The notes under the pieces were generated by a model. It searched no databases, was not told the origin of the DNA, and saw only the letters and a program-made list of their open reading frames with translations. Positions 26,503-40,457 of a stretch of 64,000 bases of DNA are shown here, piece by piece. Each line of letters begins with the position of its first letter. Position 1 is the stretch's first letter. The translations under genes were made by a program, and so were the position numbers. The DNA is from an uncultured Roseovarius sp. (GTDB lineage: Bacteria; Pseudomonadota; Alphaproteobacteria; Rhodobacterales; Rhodobacteraceae), in assembly GCF_947489715.1 (NCBI RefSeq), contig NZ_CANLER010000001.1:310001-374000 (forward strand), in the 5' to 3' direction.

Positions 26503-27219
26503 ATGCGCGTGCTTTTGGTCGAAGATGATCCGACAACCTCGAAAAGCATCGAGCTGATGCTGACTCATGCCAACCTGAACGTCTACACGACGGATCTGGG
26601 CGAAGAAGGCATCGATCTGGCAAAGCTCTATGATTACGATCTCATTCTTCTTGACCTCGGGCTGCCGGATATGAACGGCCATGACGTGCTGCGGCAATTG
26701 CGGCTGGCACGGATCGAAACGCCGATCCTGATCCTCAGCGGTGCCGATGACACCGAAAGCAAGATCAAGGGGTTCGGGTTCGGCGCCGATGATTATCTGA
26801 CCAAACCGTTCCACCGCGAGGAGTTGGTGGCACGTATCCATGCGATCATCCGGCGGTCGAAGGGCCATTCGCAATCGGTGATCAAGACCGGCAAGATCAA
26901 TGTCAATCTGGATGCCAAGACGGTGGATGTGGACAACAAGACCGTGCATCTGACCGGCAAGGAATATCAGATGCTGGAGCTTCTGAGCCTGCGCAAGGGC
27001 ACGACGCTGACCAAGGAGATGTTCCTGAACCATCTATATGGTGGCATGGACGAGCCGGAATTGAAAATCATCGACGTTTTCATCTGCAAGCTGCGCAAGA
27101 AGTTGAGCGAGGCGACAGATGGCGACAATTACATCGAAACGGTATGGGGGCGGGGCTATGTGCTGCGTGATCCGGAACCAAGCGAGATGGACGATCAACG
27201 CGTTGCGGTAGGAGCCTGA
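26503..27219 (+). CDS. ctrA: Response regulator CtrA
   Basis: A 238-residue OmpR-type response regulator, the alphaproteobacterial cell-cycle and motility regulator. The receiver has the acidic pair Asp8/Asp9, phosphoacceptor Asp51 ([11 protein letters not shown]), and Lys in [11 protein letters not shown]. The winged-helix domain contains [45 protein letters not shown] split across its recognition region, and [10 protein letters not shown]. The RBS CGGAGAG precedes ATG. The 94-bp upstream region has two TTAAC half-sites (near 26447 and 26487) but no full TTAA-N7-TTAA box and no GANTC methylation site. In Rhodobacterales, CtrA usually governs motility and gene transfer agents rather than viability. 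Confidence 0.95.
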   Translation: MRVLLVEDDPTTSKSIELMLTHANLNVYTTDLGEEGIDLAKLYDYDLILLDLGLPDMNGHDVLRQLRLARIETPILILSGADDTESKIKGFGFGADDYLTKPFHREELVARIHAIIRRSKGHSQSVIKTGKINVNLDAKTVDVDNKTVHLTGKEYQMLELLSLRKGTTLTKEMFLNHLYGGMDEPELKIIDVFICKLRKKLSEATDGDNYIETVWGRGYVLRDPEPSEMDDQRVAVGA

Positions 27220-27580
27220 GCAGAGCGCGCGACCTGCGCAGGATAGCCAGGTCGTGTCGCATAAAGGAATGACCGAGAGAGCCGGGGGCATATGCGTCAA
27301 AGCATGGCTCCCGGTTTTCGTTTGGGGCATGCGGGGTGTACCTGTGCCATTGTCTTTTCTGGCCGAGACCTGACATCGCAACTAGGAAAAACAGAAGGTG
27401 TGAATTGTTGCGGGGCTTGTCACGGTCGAAGCTGCGTCTGTCTTTCGTGAATGCTCCGGGTAAGCTGGCGCCGATTGGCCGAGAAGAAAATGCTCAGCTC
27501 TGAACGGGCTCGCTTGATCTTTGGATCCTGGAGGTCGCGGGCAACCGACAGCGGCGCCATTTGTGAATGCGGCGCGTATT
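27220..27580. other. Intergenic region after ctrA
   Basis: This 361-bp stretch between ctrA and the convergent lipoprotein gene carries the ctrA terminator at 27282-27323. No gene I can support fills the rest; open frames here are antisense or out of frame with the lyase-like gene. The part near 27380-27420 is richer in A and T. Confidence 0.6.
27282..27323 (+). terminator. Rho-independent terminator of ctrA
   Basis: CCGGGGGCAT (from 27282) pairs with ATGGCTCCCGG (27304-27314) with one wobble and one bulge, and is followed by TTTTCGTTT. It lies about 60 bp after the ctrA stop. Confidence 0.7.
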
Positions 27581-33300
<5,720 letters not shown>

Positions 33301-33399
33301 TCCGGCCAGTTACGACCGTTGGCCTGTTAACTTGAGGCTTCAGTGAGGCATTGATGTTCCATCGGTTTTTCAAGGGCTTATCCATTGAATTTACCATTT

Positions 33400-33424
33400 G
33401 TTCACCAATGTTCTTAAAAAGTTC
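33400..33424. promoter_or_regulatory. Probable SOS (LexA) box
   Basis: GTTC (33410-33413), seven bases, then GTTC (33421-33424) matches the GTTC-N7-GTTC box known for alphaproteobacterial LexA. A third GTTC at 33400-33403, six bases before, may extend the site. It lies about 60 bp upstream of the 40-codon gene, where a repressor would cover its promoter. Confidence 0.7.
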
Positions 33425-33485
33425 TTTACAAACCATTTCCAAAATGAGAACAAAGAGGCAACAAGAAGACAAGTAGGAGCCCGCC

Positions 33486-33608
33486 ATGATCCGCCAACTC
33501 AAGACCGCTGCCATCCGTTCCAGCAACACTCTGCTCGGTGATGCGATGGGGGCCGCGGCGTTGATGGTGATGCTGGTCGGCGCGCTCTACCTGCCTGGAT
33601 TGACCTGA
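33486..33608 (+). CDS. 40-residue membrane protein, probably SOS-induced
   Basis: A small gene with ATG at 33486 and a strong AGGAG six bases upstream. It reads MIRQLKTAAIRSSNTLLGDA and then MGAAALMVMLVGALYLPGLT. A basic amphipathic N-terminus leads into one hydrophobic segment of about 20 residues, so it should insert in the inner membrane. The LexA-type box 60 bp upstream suggests induction by DNA damage. Caulobacter has a comparable SOS-induced membrane micro-protein, SidA, that blocks division; likeness here is in size, topology and control, not evident sequence. A strong terminator at 33775-33812 ends the transcript after a C-rich 3' region of about 165 nt. Confidence 0.75.
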   Translation: MIRQLKTAAIRSSNTLLGDAMGAAALMVMLVGALYLPGLT

Positions 33609-33774
33609 TTAACAAGTTTCTGCCTGCGACGTTCCGTTCCTGACCAACCCGCCGCATCTACCTGTCCCCAACAACGATGCGATGCGACTGACAAACTGCC
33701 TGTCCTCATGTCCCCCGGGGCTTACCTCATCCCCCCGATGGTGTGTCAGGACCACCGGAACCCGCATTCCCTAG

Positions 33775-33812
33775 CCGCCGCCGTTCTTGCCGGAACGTGC
33801 GGCGGTTTTTTT
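33775..33812 (+). terminator. Rho-independent terminator after the 40-residue gene
   Basis: CCGCCG...CGTTC (from 33775) pairs with GAACG..CGGCGG (to 33805), followed by TTTTTTT. It closes the small-gene transcript and isolates the downstream CDF gene. Confidence 0.85.
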
Positions 33813-33881
33813 GTTGCGACAGAGTTGAAGAGCCTCTGAAAAACCTTTCTTGTGAAGAGCAGGCCAGGGAGGTTTCGCGCG

Positions 33882-34754
33882 ATGCATGATCACGATCATT
33901 CCGAAGCTGGGCATTCACATATCCCGAAGAACGAGCGTGCCATCGCGATTGCGGCGATACTGACGGGCACATTCATGTTTGCCGAAGTGGTCGGTGGGGT
34001 GATCTCGGGCTCATTGGCGCTGATCGCCGATGCCGGGCACATGCTGACGGATTTTGCCTCGCTCCTGTTGGCATGGTTTGCCTTTCGGTTGGCGCGACGG
34101 CCAGCGGACTGGAAACGGACCTATGGGTATGACCGGTTTTCCGTGCTGGCGGCCTTTGTGAACGGTTTGTCGCTGTTCGTGATTGCGGTCTGGATCATGT
34201 TTGAAGCGGTCGAGCGACTGACGGATCCGGTCGAGGTGTTGGGCGGGTTGATGCTGTGGGTCGCCCTTGGCGGGCTGTTGGTCAACATTTTGGCGTTTTG
34301 GGTGCTGACGCGTGCCGAAAGCGAGAACCTGAACGTGCGCGCCGCGGCATTGCATGTGGCGGGTGATCTGCTGGGATCGGTGGCGGCGATTGCAGCATCG
34401 CTGGTGATCATATTCACCGGCTGGACCCCGATCGACCCTATCCTATCGGTTTTTGTCGTGCTGATCATCCTGCGTTCCGCGTGGCAGGTGGTGCGCGAAA
34501 GTGGCCATATTCTGCTGGAAGGTGCGCCCAAATCCTTTGACCGGCGCGAGGTAACCGAGGTACTGACCCGCGACGTTCCCGGTGTTGCAGGCGTCGATCA
34601 CATCCACGCCTGGCAGGTGACGCAGGAACGGCCCATGGTAACGATGGAGATTGTCGTGGTGGATGGGCACGCCCCTGCCAAGGTGAAGAATGCCGTCAAG
34701 GCGATGTTGCACGATCGGTTCGGGATCGACCACGCGACAGTTGAGGTGACCTGA
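33882..34754 (+). CDS. Cation diffusion facilitator metal exporter
   Basis: A 290-residue CDF-family transporter (ZitB/CzcD type) that exports zinc or similar divalent metals in exchange for protons. The His-rich N-terminus MHDHDHSEAGHSH is typical of metal-binding tails. Six hydrophobic segments follow; LALIADAGHMLTDFASLLLAWFA carries the HxxxD site in segment II and LHVAGDLLGSVAA the partner in segment V. A cytosolic ferredoxin-like domain ends the protein (GVAGVDHIHAWQVT, HDRFGIDHATVEV). ATG at 33882 follows GGGAGG at 9 nt; the open frame begins ten codons upstream. No metal-responsive regulator gene is adjacent. Confidence 0.92.
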   Translation: MHDHDHSEAGHSHIPKNERAIAIAAILTGTFMFAEVVGGVISGSLALIADAGHMLTDFASLLLAWFAFRLARRPADWKRTYGYDRFSVLAAFVNGLSLFVIAVWIMFEAVERLTDPVEVLGGLMLWVALGGLLVNILAFWVLTRAESENLNVRAAALHVAGDLLGSVAAIAASLVIIFTGWTPIDPILSVFVVLIILRSAWQVVRESGHILLEGAPKSFDRREVTEVLTRDVPGVAGVDHIHAWQVTQERPMVTMEIVVVDGHAPAKVKNAVKAMLHDRFGIDHATVEVT

Positions 34755-34760
34755 GCGCCG

Positions 34761-34952
34761 TTAGTCCCGCTTGCCCGGGCGGTGTATCCAGACCGGAATG
34801 AGGAAGACGATACAGGCGATCAGAAAAGCCAGGCTGGCGATGACGCCGATGATGTCCCCGGCCTTCCATGTGCCCCAGAGGAAAAACAGGGCTGAGACGG
34901 TAAAAAGGATCCAGCCGGTGAAATTGAAGCTCCAGACGGTACGGGGTGACAT
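34761..34952 (-). CDS. 63-residue membrane protein
   Basis: A small protein starting MSPRTVWSFNFTGWILF, with two hydrophobic segments (about 14-30 and 36-56) and a basic C-terminus (HRPGKRD), probably a two-pass inner membrane protein. ATG at 34952 lies 8 bp after the stop of the IscU-like gene; an in-frame TTG at 34970 would overlap that gene. It is probably co-transcribed with it and converges on the CDF gene 6 bp away. The function is unknown. Confidence 0.7.
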   Translation of the reverse strand: MSPRTVWSFNFTGWILFTVSALFFLWGTWKAGDIIGVIASLAFLIACIVFLIPVWIHRPGKRD

Positions 34953-34960
34953 GTCTTGGC

Positions 34961-35416
34961 TCAGGCGCAAGAGGATTTCTTGCCAATCTGCTCAAGCGCC
35001 TCGACCGAGGCTTCTAGCGTGAGCAGGATCGAGGCATGGCGATTTTTGTAATCCTTGGCGGGTTGCAGAACTTCGAGCCCGTCGAACGGCGCAACGGGCA
35101 CCGGCCCATCGTTCTTGAGCATTTCCTTGAGCTGATCGCGGGCAGCGACGACCTGTGTACTGTCACAGCCGACAATATGAGCGCCCACCACGCTGGCGGC
35201 GGCCTGCCCCAAGGCACAGGCCTTGACCTCGGCAGCATAGTCGGTGATCCGGCCGGCATCTGCCTTGATGTCCACTGTTACGGTCGAACCACAAAGCGGG
35301 GCGCGGCGTTTGACCTCTGCATCGGGGTCCTCAAGCCGGCCATGACGCGGAATATCGGCGGCCAGCGCAAGGATGCGCGATGAGTAGAGCTTGATCAGGT
35401 CGGTTTCCGTGCTCAT
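34961..35416 (-). CDS. IscU/NifU-like iron-sulfur scaffold protein lacking one ligand Cys
   Basis: A 151-residue protein of the IscU/SufU N-terminal family, which assembles Fe-S clusters for transfer to apoproteins. Cys42 (PLCGSTVTV) and Cys67 (ACALGQAAASVV) match the first two ligands. At the third position, normally HCSxLA, the sequence is NRHASILL with Ala128, so that Cys is missing. A Cys at 150, next to the last residue, might substitute. ATG at 35416 gives the expected start (MSTETDLIKLYSS). It is divergent from hisI across 67 bp. No other isc or suf genes are in the window. Confidence 0.82.
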   Translation of the reverse strand: MSTETDLIKLYSSRILALAADIPRHGRLEDPDAEVKRRAPLCGSTVTVDIKADAGRITDYAAEVKACALGQAAASVVGAHIVGCDSTQVVAARDQLKEMLKNDGPVPVAPFDGLEVLQPAKDYKNRHASILLTLEASVEALEQIGKKSSCA

Positions 35417-35483
35417 GGCTTTTCCTTTTGGTGCTGACCCCATAGATAGAGGCAGCAAGAAGCGTTGAAAAGGGTGTCTGAGC

Positions 35484-35846
35484 ATGGCGTTTGATCCGGC
35501 GACATTGATCTATAACGAAGCGGGGCTGATCCCGGCAATCGCGCAGGATGCCGAAAGCGGTGACGTCCTGATGATGGCCTGGATGAATGAAAAGGCCATC
35601 ATTCAAACGCTTGAAACCCGGCGCGTGACCTATTGGAGCCGGTCGCGTCAGGCGTTCTGGATCAAGGGTGAAACCAGCGGGCATGTGCAGGAACTGGTGG
35701 ATTTTCGCGTGGATTGTGATCGCGATTGCCTGTTGCTGTCGATCCGCCAGACCGGACCTGCGTGCCACACCAACCGGCGCAGTTGCTTTTACACGGCTGT
35801 ACGGGATGGCGCCGAAATTGAGATAATGGCGCCAGAGGCGGGCTGA
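35484..35846 (+). CDS. hisI: Phosphoribosyl-AMP cyclohydrolase
   Basis: A 120-residue metalloenzyme that opens the adenine ring of PR-AMP in step 3 of histidine synthesis. Signatures are IAQDAESGDVLMMAWMNEKA, TYWSRSRQAFWIKGETSGH and the zinc/magnesium site VDCDRDCLLL with GPACHTNRRSCFY. It is a single-domain HisI with no HisE fusion. It starts at ATG 35484, divergent from the Fe-S scaffold gene, and a repeat at 35853 follows it. Confidence 0.95.
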   Translation: MAFDPATLIYNEAGLIPAIAQDAESGDVLMMAWMNEKAIIQTLETRRVTYWSRSRQAFWIKGETSGHVQELVDFRVDCDRDCLLLSIRQTGPACHTNRRSCFYTAVRDGAEIEIMAPEAG

Positions 35847-35852
35847 GCCCCG

Positions 35853-35875
35853 TTTTGAGTATTTCTCCAAGAAGA
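35853..35875. repeat. Second copy of the GAGTATTTCT-CCAAG repeat
   Basis: TGAGTATTTCTCCAAGAAGAA follows the hisI stop and shares its core with the copy at 24750-24771 in the opposite orientation. Here too it fills the short gap between convergent genes. No stem accompanies it. Confidence 0.5.
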
Positions 35876-35879
35876 AAAG

Positions 35880-36722
35880 CTATGTGAGGCCCACGAGGGC
35901 CCGGATATCCTGCGGCGTTGCGCCGTCATCGCGGAATTTGGCGATTGCGCGGGCGTCGTCGCGCTTGGCCAGACGCTTGCCCTGATCATCTCGGATCAGC
36001 CGGTGATGGTGATACACGGGCGTGGGCAGATCGAGCAGGCGTTGCAGCAACACTTGCAGGAAGGTAATTTGGTATAAGTCCTCGCCGCGCACGACATGGG
36101 TGATGCCTTGGGCTGCCTCGTCCACGACCGAGGCCAGAACGTAGGAAACGGTCTCGATTTCCTTGCGGCCCAGCACCGCATCGCCGATTTCAGTGATCAG
36201 GCGCTGCGGATCAAGCAGGTGGTGCCCGGCATGTTTCGATCCGGTTTCGGAGAAATATGCGCCGTTGAGATGCTGCACTGCACGGGCCATGTTCAGGCGT
36301 AGCGCGTCACCGGGCTGACGACTGGACATGTCGCGATGGCGGCAGGTGCTGGGGTAGGTATCGACCCCCATTGCAGCACCTTCCTGCGGGGCAGACAGGG
36401 CGTTGCGGATGTCGCTGCGGCTGCAGGAGCAGGGATAGATCAACCCGCGCGCGGCAAGCTGCACCAGCTTTTCATTGTAGAGATCCAAATGCTCGGATTG
36501 GCGCAGCACTGGCATTTCCCAATGAAGGCCGAGCCAGGAGAGGTCCTCATAAATCAGTGCCTCCCATTCAGGGCGGGCGCGGTCGATATCGGTGTCTTCG
36601 ATCCTGAGCAGGAAACGGCCCATTTGGGCCTGCGCCATGTCATGCGCGAGCAATGCTGAATAAGCATGACCCAGATGAAGGGGGCCGGTTGGGGATGGTG
36701 CAAAGCGGGTAGTGAATGTCAC
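35880..36722 (-). CDS. gluQ: Glutamyl-Q tRNA(Asp) synthetase
   Basis: A 280-residue truncated glutamyl-tRNA synthetase paralog that attaches glutamate to queuosine in tRNA-Asp. It has FAPSPTGPLHLGHAYSAL (HIGH motif), RIEDTDIDR, zinc ligands in YPCSCSR and CRHRD, and a degenerate KMSKS loop KRLAKRDD. The anticodon-binding domain is absent, as expected for GluQRS. The start is GTG at 36722, overlapping the methyltransferase stop as GTGA, so it is the last gene of the trmFO operon, all of whose identifiable members act on tRNA. Confidence 0.93.
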   Translation of the reverse strand: MTFTTRFAPSPTGPLHLGHAYSALLAHDMAQAQMGRFLLRIEDTDIDRARPEWEALIYEDLSWLGLHWEMPVLRQSEHLDLYNEKLVQLAARGLIYPCSCSRSDIRNALSAPQEGAAMGVDTYPSTCRHRDMSSRQPGDALRLNMARAVQHLNGAYFSETGSKHAGHHLLDPQRLITEIGDAVLGRKEIETVSYVLASVVDEAAQGITHVVRGEDLYQITFLQVLLQRLLDLPTPVYHHHRLIRDDQGKRLAKRDDARAIAKFRDDGATPQDIRALVGLT

Positions 36723-37333
36723 GCTTTTTCAAGGATATAAACGTAGGATTTAATGTTCTGTTTTGGCAGATGCGGTCCGTATTTTCGGTGCTTGAGCCGC
36801 GCCGCGCCGCAATCGAGCCACTGGTTGAGCCGGGCGGGATACTGCGGGTCTGCTACGGCGTGATCATTGAGGCTGAAGGCCAGTACGCCACCGGGATTGA
36901 GCGCATTCATCAGTAAATCCAGCGTTGTCGCCGGTGCGGCGCCGGTTCCGATGACGCCGATGGCGGTAATCACCGGGTAGCTGCCCTGCGTGATGGGTGT
37001 TTCGTCGTCGATATCCATCTGCGTGAGGTTTCGATAAACGTCCTTGCCACGCGCCTGTTCCAGCATTTCGGCGTTTGGGTCCATTCCGTCAATCGTTTTG
37101 AAGCCTACGAGCCCAAGAGCGAGGCCAGACAGACCTGTGCCGCAGCCGAAATCCAGTATGGGGGCGGCGGGATCGTTCAGATATTTATCCAGGGCCTTGG
37201 CTACGCGTCCCGGTGTGGCATAGCCGTTATCAGCCACTTCTGCGTCATAGCTTGCGGCCCAGTCGTCATAAAGCGCCTGAGTGTCCTCAGGGGTCTCTAA
37301 GTTGTAGGCCTTGTCCAGAAATGTGTCTCCCAT
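36719..37333 (-). CDS. Class I SAM-dependent methyltransferase
   Basis: A 204-residue methyltransferase. The SAM-binding motif I is ILDFGCGTGLSGLAL (about residues 55-69), motif II acidic DGMDPNAEML, and a later LNPGGVLAFSLND fits motif IV/post-motif. The helical N-terminus (ALYDDWAASYDAEV) is typical of this group. ATG at 37333 begins MGDTFLDKAYNLETPED. It lies 13 bp after trmFO and overlaps gluQ by 4 nt. The operon setting suggests a role in tRNA or queuosine chemistry, but the substrate cannot be read from sequence. Confidence 0.85.
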   Translation of the reverse strand: MGDTFLDKAYNLETPEDTQALYDDWAASYDAEVADNGYATPGRVAKALDKYLNDPAAPILDFGCGTGLSGLALGLVGFKTIDGMDPNAEMLEQARGKDVYRNLTQMDIDDETPITQGSYPVITAIGVIGTGAAPATTLDLLMNALNPGGVLAFSLNDHAVADPQYPARLNQWLDCGAARLKHRKYGPHLPKQNIKSYVYILEKA

Positions 37334-37346
37334 GACTGATAGAAGA

Positions 37347-38711
37347 TCACACCGATTGTGTTTCGTCCAGTGCAGCCTGAGAGAGCCATTCGTTCCAGGC
37401 AGCTTTGGCACGGTCGGTATAGGCCTTGTAGCGATCTTTGCGGCCCCGACGCCCGCCCTTAAGCCCATCGACAGGGCGGAAGAGGCCGAAGTTGACGTTC
37501 ATTGGTTGGAATGTCTTGGCCTCGGCCCCGCCAGTGATGTGGTGCACAAGTGCGCCCATTGCAGTGTCCTGTGGCGGGCCCTGCAACGGTCGACCCAGCA
37601 TGTCTGCGGCAGCCAGGCGACCGGCCAGGAGGCCCATCGCAGCAGATTCGACATAACCTTCGACACCGGTAATCTGCCCCGCAAAGCGGATATGAGGACG
37701 CGAACGCAGGCACATCCGGTTGTCCAGCAACGTCGGTGAGTTCAGGAATGTGTTGCGATGGATGCCGCCCAAACGCGCGAATTGGGCATTCTCTAACCCG
37801 GGAATTGTTTTGAAAACATCAGTTTGTGCGCCGTACTTCATCTTGGTTTGAAAGCCTACGATGTTGTAGAGCGTCCCAAGCGCATTGTCCCGGCGTAATT
37901 GGACCACGGCCCAGGGTTTGACGTCGGGCTGATGCGGGTTGGTAAGGCCAACGGGCTTCATCGGGCCGTGGCGAAGAGTTTCGCGGCCCCGTTCGGCCAT
38001 CACCTCGATCGGAAGGCACCCGTCAAAATACTTAGCCGTCTCGCCTTCGTGGAATTCAGTTTTGTCAGCGGCCAGGAGGGCGTCGATAAAGGTCTCGTAC
38101 TGGTCGCGATCCATCGGGCAGTTGAGATAGGCGGCGCGTTCTTCCTCGGTCTCGCCCTTGTCATAGCGTGACTGCATCCAAGCGCGGCCCATGTCGATGC
38201 TGTCGTGATAGACGATAGGGGCGATGGCATCGAAAAAAGCCAGCGCGTCACTGCCAGTCTCGGTCGCGATGGCGCTGCCCAGACCTTCGGAAGTGAGGGG
38301 GCCAGTGGCGATGATCCAGTGGCCATCAGTTGGTAGCTGGGTGATTTCGCCATGTTCGACACTGACCAACGGATGTTTTTTGAGCGCGGCGGTGACCGAT
38401 GCGGCAAAGGGATCGCGGTCGACGGCAAGTGCCCCACCGGCAGGCAAGCGGTGGCGGTCGGCCGTGGCCATGATGAGCCCGTTTGCGGCGCGCATTTCCC
38501 AATGCAGCAAGCCGACGGCGTTTTGTTCATCATCATCCGAGCGGAAGGAGTTGGAGCATACCATCTCGGCCAGGTCCCCGGTGCGATGAGCAAAGGTTTC
38601 GACCTTGGGGCGCATCTCATGGATGATCACGGGCACGCCCATATTCGCGGCCTGCCACGCGGCCTCGGACCCGGCCATGCCACCACCGATTATGTGAAGT
38701 GTCTCTGTCAT
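37347..38711 (-). CDS. trmFO: Folate/FAD-dependent tRNA U54 methyltransferase
   Basis: A 454-residue flavoprotein that makes 5-methyluridine 54 in tRNA using methylenetetrahydrofolate. The GidA-like FAD motif is [17 protein letters not shown] at the start, then [14 protein letters not shown]-type region [33 protein letters not shown] and the terminal [12 protein letters not shown]. These are diagnostic of TrmFO rather than MnmG. ATG at 38711 begins MTETLHI. It heads the operon trmFO-methyltransferase-gluQ. Confidence 0.95.
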   Translation of the reverse strand: MTETLHIIGGGMAGSEAAWQAANMGVPVIIHEMRPKVETFAHRTGDLAEMVCSNSFRSDDDEQNAVGLLHWEMRAANGLIMATADRHRLPAGGALAVDRDPFAASVTAALKKHPLVSVEHGEITQLPTDGHWIIATGPLTSEGLGSAIATETGSDALAFFDAIAPIVYHDSIDMGRAWMQSRYDKGETEEERAAYLNCPMDRDQYETFIDALLAADKTEFHEGETAKYFDGCLPIEVMAERGRETLRHGPMKPVGLTNPHQPDVKPWAVVQLRRDNALGTLYNIVGFQTKMKYGAQTDVFKTIPGLENAQFARLGGIHRNTFLNSPTLLDNRMCLRSRPHIRFAGQITGVEGYVESAAMGLLAGRLAAADMLGRPLQGPPQDTAMGALVHHITGGAEAKTFQPMNVNFGLFRPVDGLKGGRRGRKDRYKAYTDRAKAAWNEWLSQAALDETQSV

Positions 38712-39187
38712 GTGCTGCGATTTAGGGCATCAGCACAGGATTGGAAAGGGTGGCGTTGGTTGCGTTGGAGGGAGGTCGAGTGGGTCACCGGATTTGGAAA
38801 GCGGGCGGCCAGTGAGAGGCTGGCTTGGAGGGACCCTGAAATGCTGGTGACCCACACTCGAAGCGCATAAATGCGTATTCAGCCCCTGTTTAATCGCTGA
38901 ATTGCGGCAGGAAAATGGCAAATGAGGAAATTATGTGGCGCGGAATGCGAAACAATTGAGATGTATTTGCAAGTCTTTGATTTTTCAACATTTCGTAGAG
39001 CTGACGTGGTTGCCGTGGGACCTTGACCGTAGAGAAAAGAGTTAATGATGAAAAAGCAACCACGCCAGTTCTACCCAGATCATGGCAAAAAAGTGGCGAA
39101 GCTGAAAAGTAAAAGGTTGGAAACTTTCTGTAAGAAAGCTGGAAACGATTCGACAAGGGTTTGTTTTTACGCCGGATTTAAGTTCAT
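38712..39187. other. Intergenic region with an inverted repeat
   Basis: This 476-bp stretch holds no gene I can support. CGAGTGGGTCACC (38777-38789) and GGTGACCCAC plus TCG (38846-38860) form an inverted repeat around a 56-bp segment, and TTGGAGGGA occurs twice beside it. The right half (38880-39180) is AT-richer than its surroundings; a 50-codon basic frame at 39048-39200 and an 88-codon frame on the other strand look non-coding. The trmFO promoter should lie in the left part. Confidence 0.55.
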
Positions 39188-39976
39188 TCAGGGCTGATCC
39201 CATTCGGGCGGGCGCTTTTCGATGAAGGCATTAATGCCCTCGGTGGTGTCACGATCCAGCATGTTTTCAACCATGACTTGTCCGGTGTAGTCATAGGCTT
39301 GGTCTAGGGGCATTTCGATCTGGTTGTAAAACGCCTCTTTTCCGATTTTGACGGCGGTGCCGAGCTTCGCAGCGACCGTTTCGGCCAATGTGTTGGTGGC
39401 GCTTTCAAGCTCGTCTTGAGGAACAGCGCGATTGATCAGTCCCACAGAAAGCGCGCGATCCGTGTCGATGAATTCACCGGTGGTCAGCATTTCGAACGCC
39501 TGTTTGCGCGGTATGTTGCGCGAAAGTGCCACCATCGGTGTAGAGCAGAAAAGGCCGATATTAACGCCGTTGACCCCAAAGCGCGTGCCCTGCGCCGCCA
39601 CGGCCATGTCGCAGGTGGCAACCAACTGGCATCCTGCGGCGGTGGCAATGCCGTGAGGTTGAGCGATGACCGGTTGGGGCAGGGCACGGATGGATAGCAT
39701 GATCCGGGCGCAGCGGGAAAAGAGGTCGGCGAAATAGGCACGGCCGCCATCCTCGGATTGGCGGCCTTGGGTCATCTCCTTGAGGTCGTGACCGGCGCAA
39801 AACGCCTTGCCGCTGCCGGCGATGATCACGGCGCGGATGTGGGACTGTTCACGCAGGCGGTCGAACTCTTCTTGCAAGGCGGCAAGCATGGCATCGGAGA
39901 GTGCGTTCAGTTTTTCGGGCGCGTTGAGCGTAAGCCGGGCAACGGCGCCGGTATCTGTACGGTTGAGAATTGCCAT
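39188..39976 (-). CDS. Enoyl-CoA hydratase/isomerase family protein (ECHDC3-like)
   Basis: A 262-residue crotonase-fold protein. The oxyanion-hole region SGKAFCAGHDLKEM is clear. The segment where hydratases carry the first catalytic Glu reads GIATAAGCQLVATCDMAV, and where the second Glu is expected it reads NIGLFCSTPMVALSR, as in the ECHDC3 subgroup, which lacks both. Hydration of enoyl-CoA is therefore unlikely; isomerase, thioesterase or other CoA chemistry is possible. It is divergent from a thioesterase gene across 58 bp, so the pair may serve one pathway. Confidence 0.85.
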   Translation of the reverse strand: MAILNRTDTGAVARLTLNAPEKLNALSDAMLAALQEEFDRLREQSHIRAVIIAGSGKAFCAGHDLKEMTQGRQSEDGGRAYFADLFSRCARIMLSIRALPQPVIAQPHGIATAAGCQLVATCDMAVAAQGTRFGVNGVNIGLFCSTPMVALSRNIPRKQAFEMLTTGEFIDTDRALSVGLINRAVPQDELESATNTLAETVAAKLGTAVKIGKEAFYNQIEMPLDQAYDYTGQVMVENMLDRDTTEGINAFIEKRPPEWDQP

Positions 39977-40034
39977 CTTGTGTCTCCGGGTTGGTTGGGG
40001 TCATTGTTACTGCCGAATGCAGAGGGAGGGAAGC

Positions 40035-40457
40035 ATGGCTTTGCAGATGAATGCAGAAGAGTTGATGGGTTTTCTGGATCGTGAATTCCCTCAGGTCACA
40101 GGTGAATTTACCATCGAAGATCTGGGCGAGATGCGAATCCGCACACGCATGAACGTGGGCGAGCGGCACTTGCGCCCTGGCGGCACCGTGTCGGGCCCGT
40201 CGATCTTTTCGTTGGCGGATGTGTCCGTCTATCTGGCGGTGCTGGCGATGATCGGGCCGGTGGGGTTGGCGGTAACAACCAATTGTTCGATTGATTTCAT
40301 GCGCAAACCCGCAGCTGGTGCCGATCTGATCGCGGAGTGCCGGTTGCTGAAACTTGGCCGGGTGCTGGCGGTGGGCGAGGTGCTGATCTTTTCCGAAGGT
40401 ATGGAAAAACCCGTGGCCCGCGCCAGCATGACCTATTCTATCCCGCCGCAGAGCTAG
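40035..40457 (+). CDS. PaaI-type hotdog thioesterase
   Basis: A 140-residue hotdog-fold protein of the PaaI/DUF4442 thioesterase group, expected to hydrolyse acyl-CoA. Recognised by LRPGGTVSGPSIFSLADVS, which spans the central helix with its catalytic Asp, and the strand NCSIDFMRKPAAGADLIAE. ATG at 40035 follows GAGGGAGGG. It is divergent from the ECHDC3-like gene, and its last 20 bp overlap the end of the convergent acetyltransferase gene. Confidence 0.85.
   Translation: MALQMNAEELMGFLDREFPQVTGEFTIEDLGEMRIRTRMNVGERHLRPGGTVSGPSIFSLADVSVYLAVLAMIGPVGLAVTTNCSIDFMRKPAAGADLIAECRLLKLGRVLAVGEVLIFSEGMEKPVARASMTYSIPPQS

Noticed and set aside
33609..33774. Possible small RNA processed from the C-rich 3' region of the 40-codon gene
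   Set aside because: C-rich stretches recall Rhodobacter anti-Shine-Dalgarno RNAs, but no repeated CCUCCUCCC motif or separate promoter is visible.
38890..39156. An 88-codon minus-strand frame in the gap after trmFO
   Set aside because: No ribosome binding site, odd aromatic and Ser-rich composition, and AT-rich non-coding context.
39048..39200. A 50-codon basic plus-strand frame with a possible ribosome binding site
   Set aside because: It runs into the end of the crotonase gene and has random-looking content; conservation would be needed to accept it.
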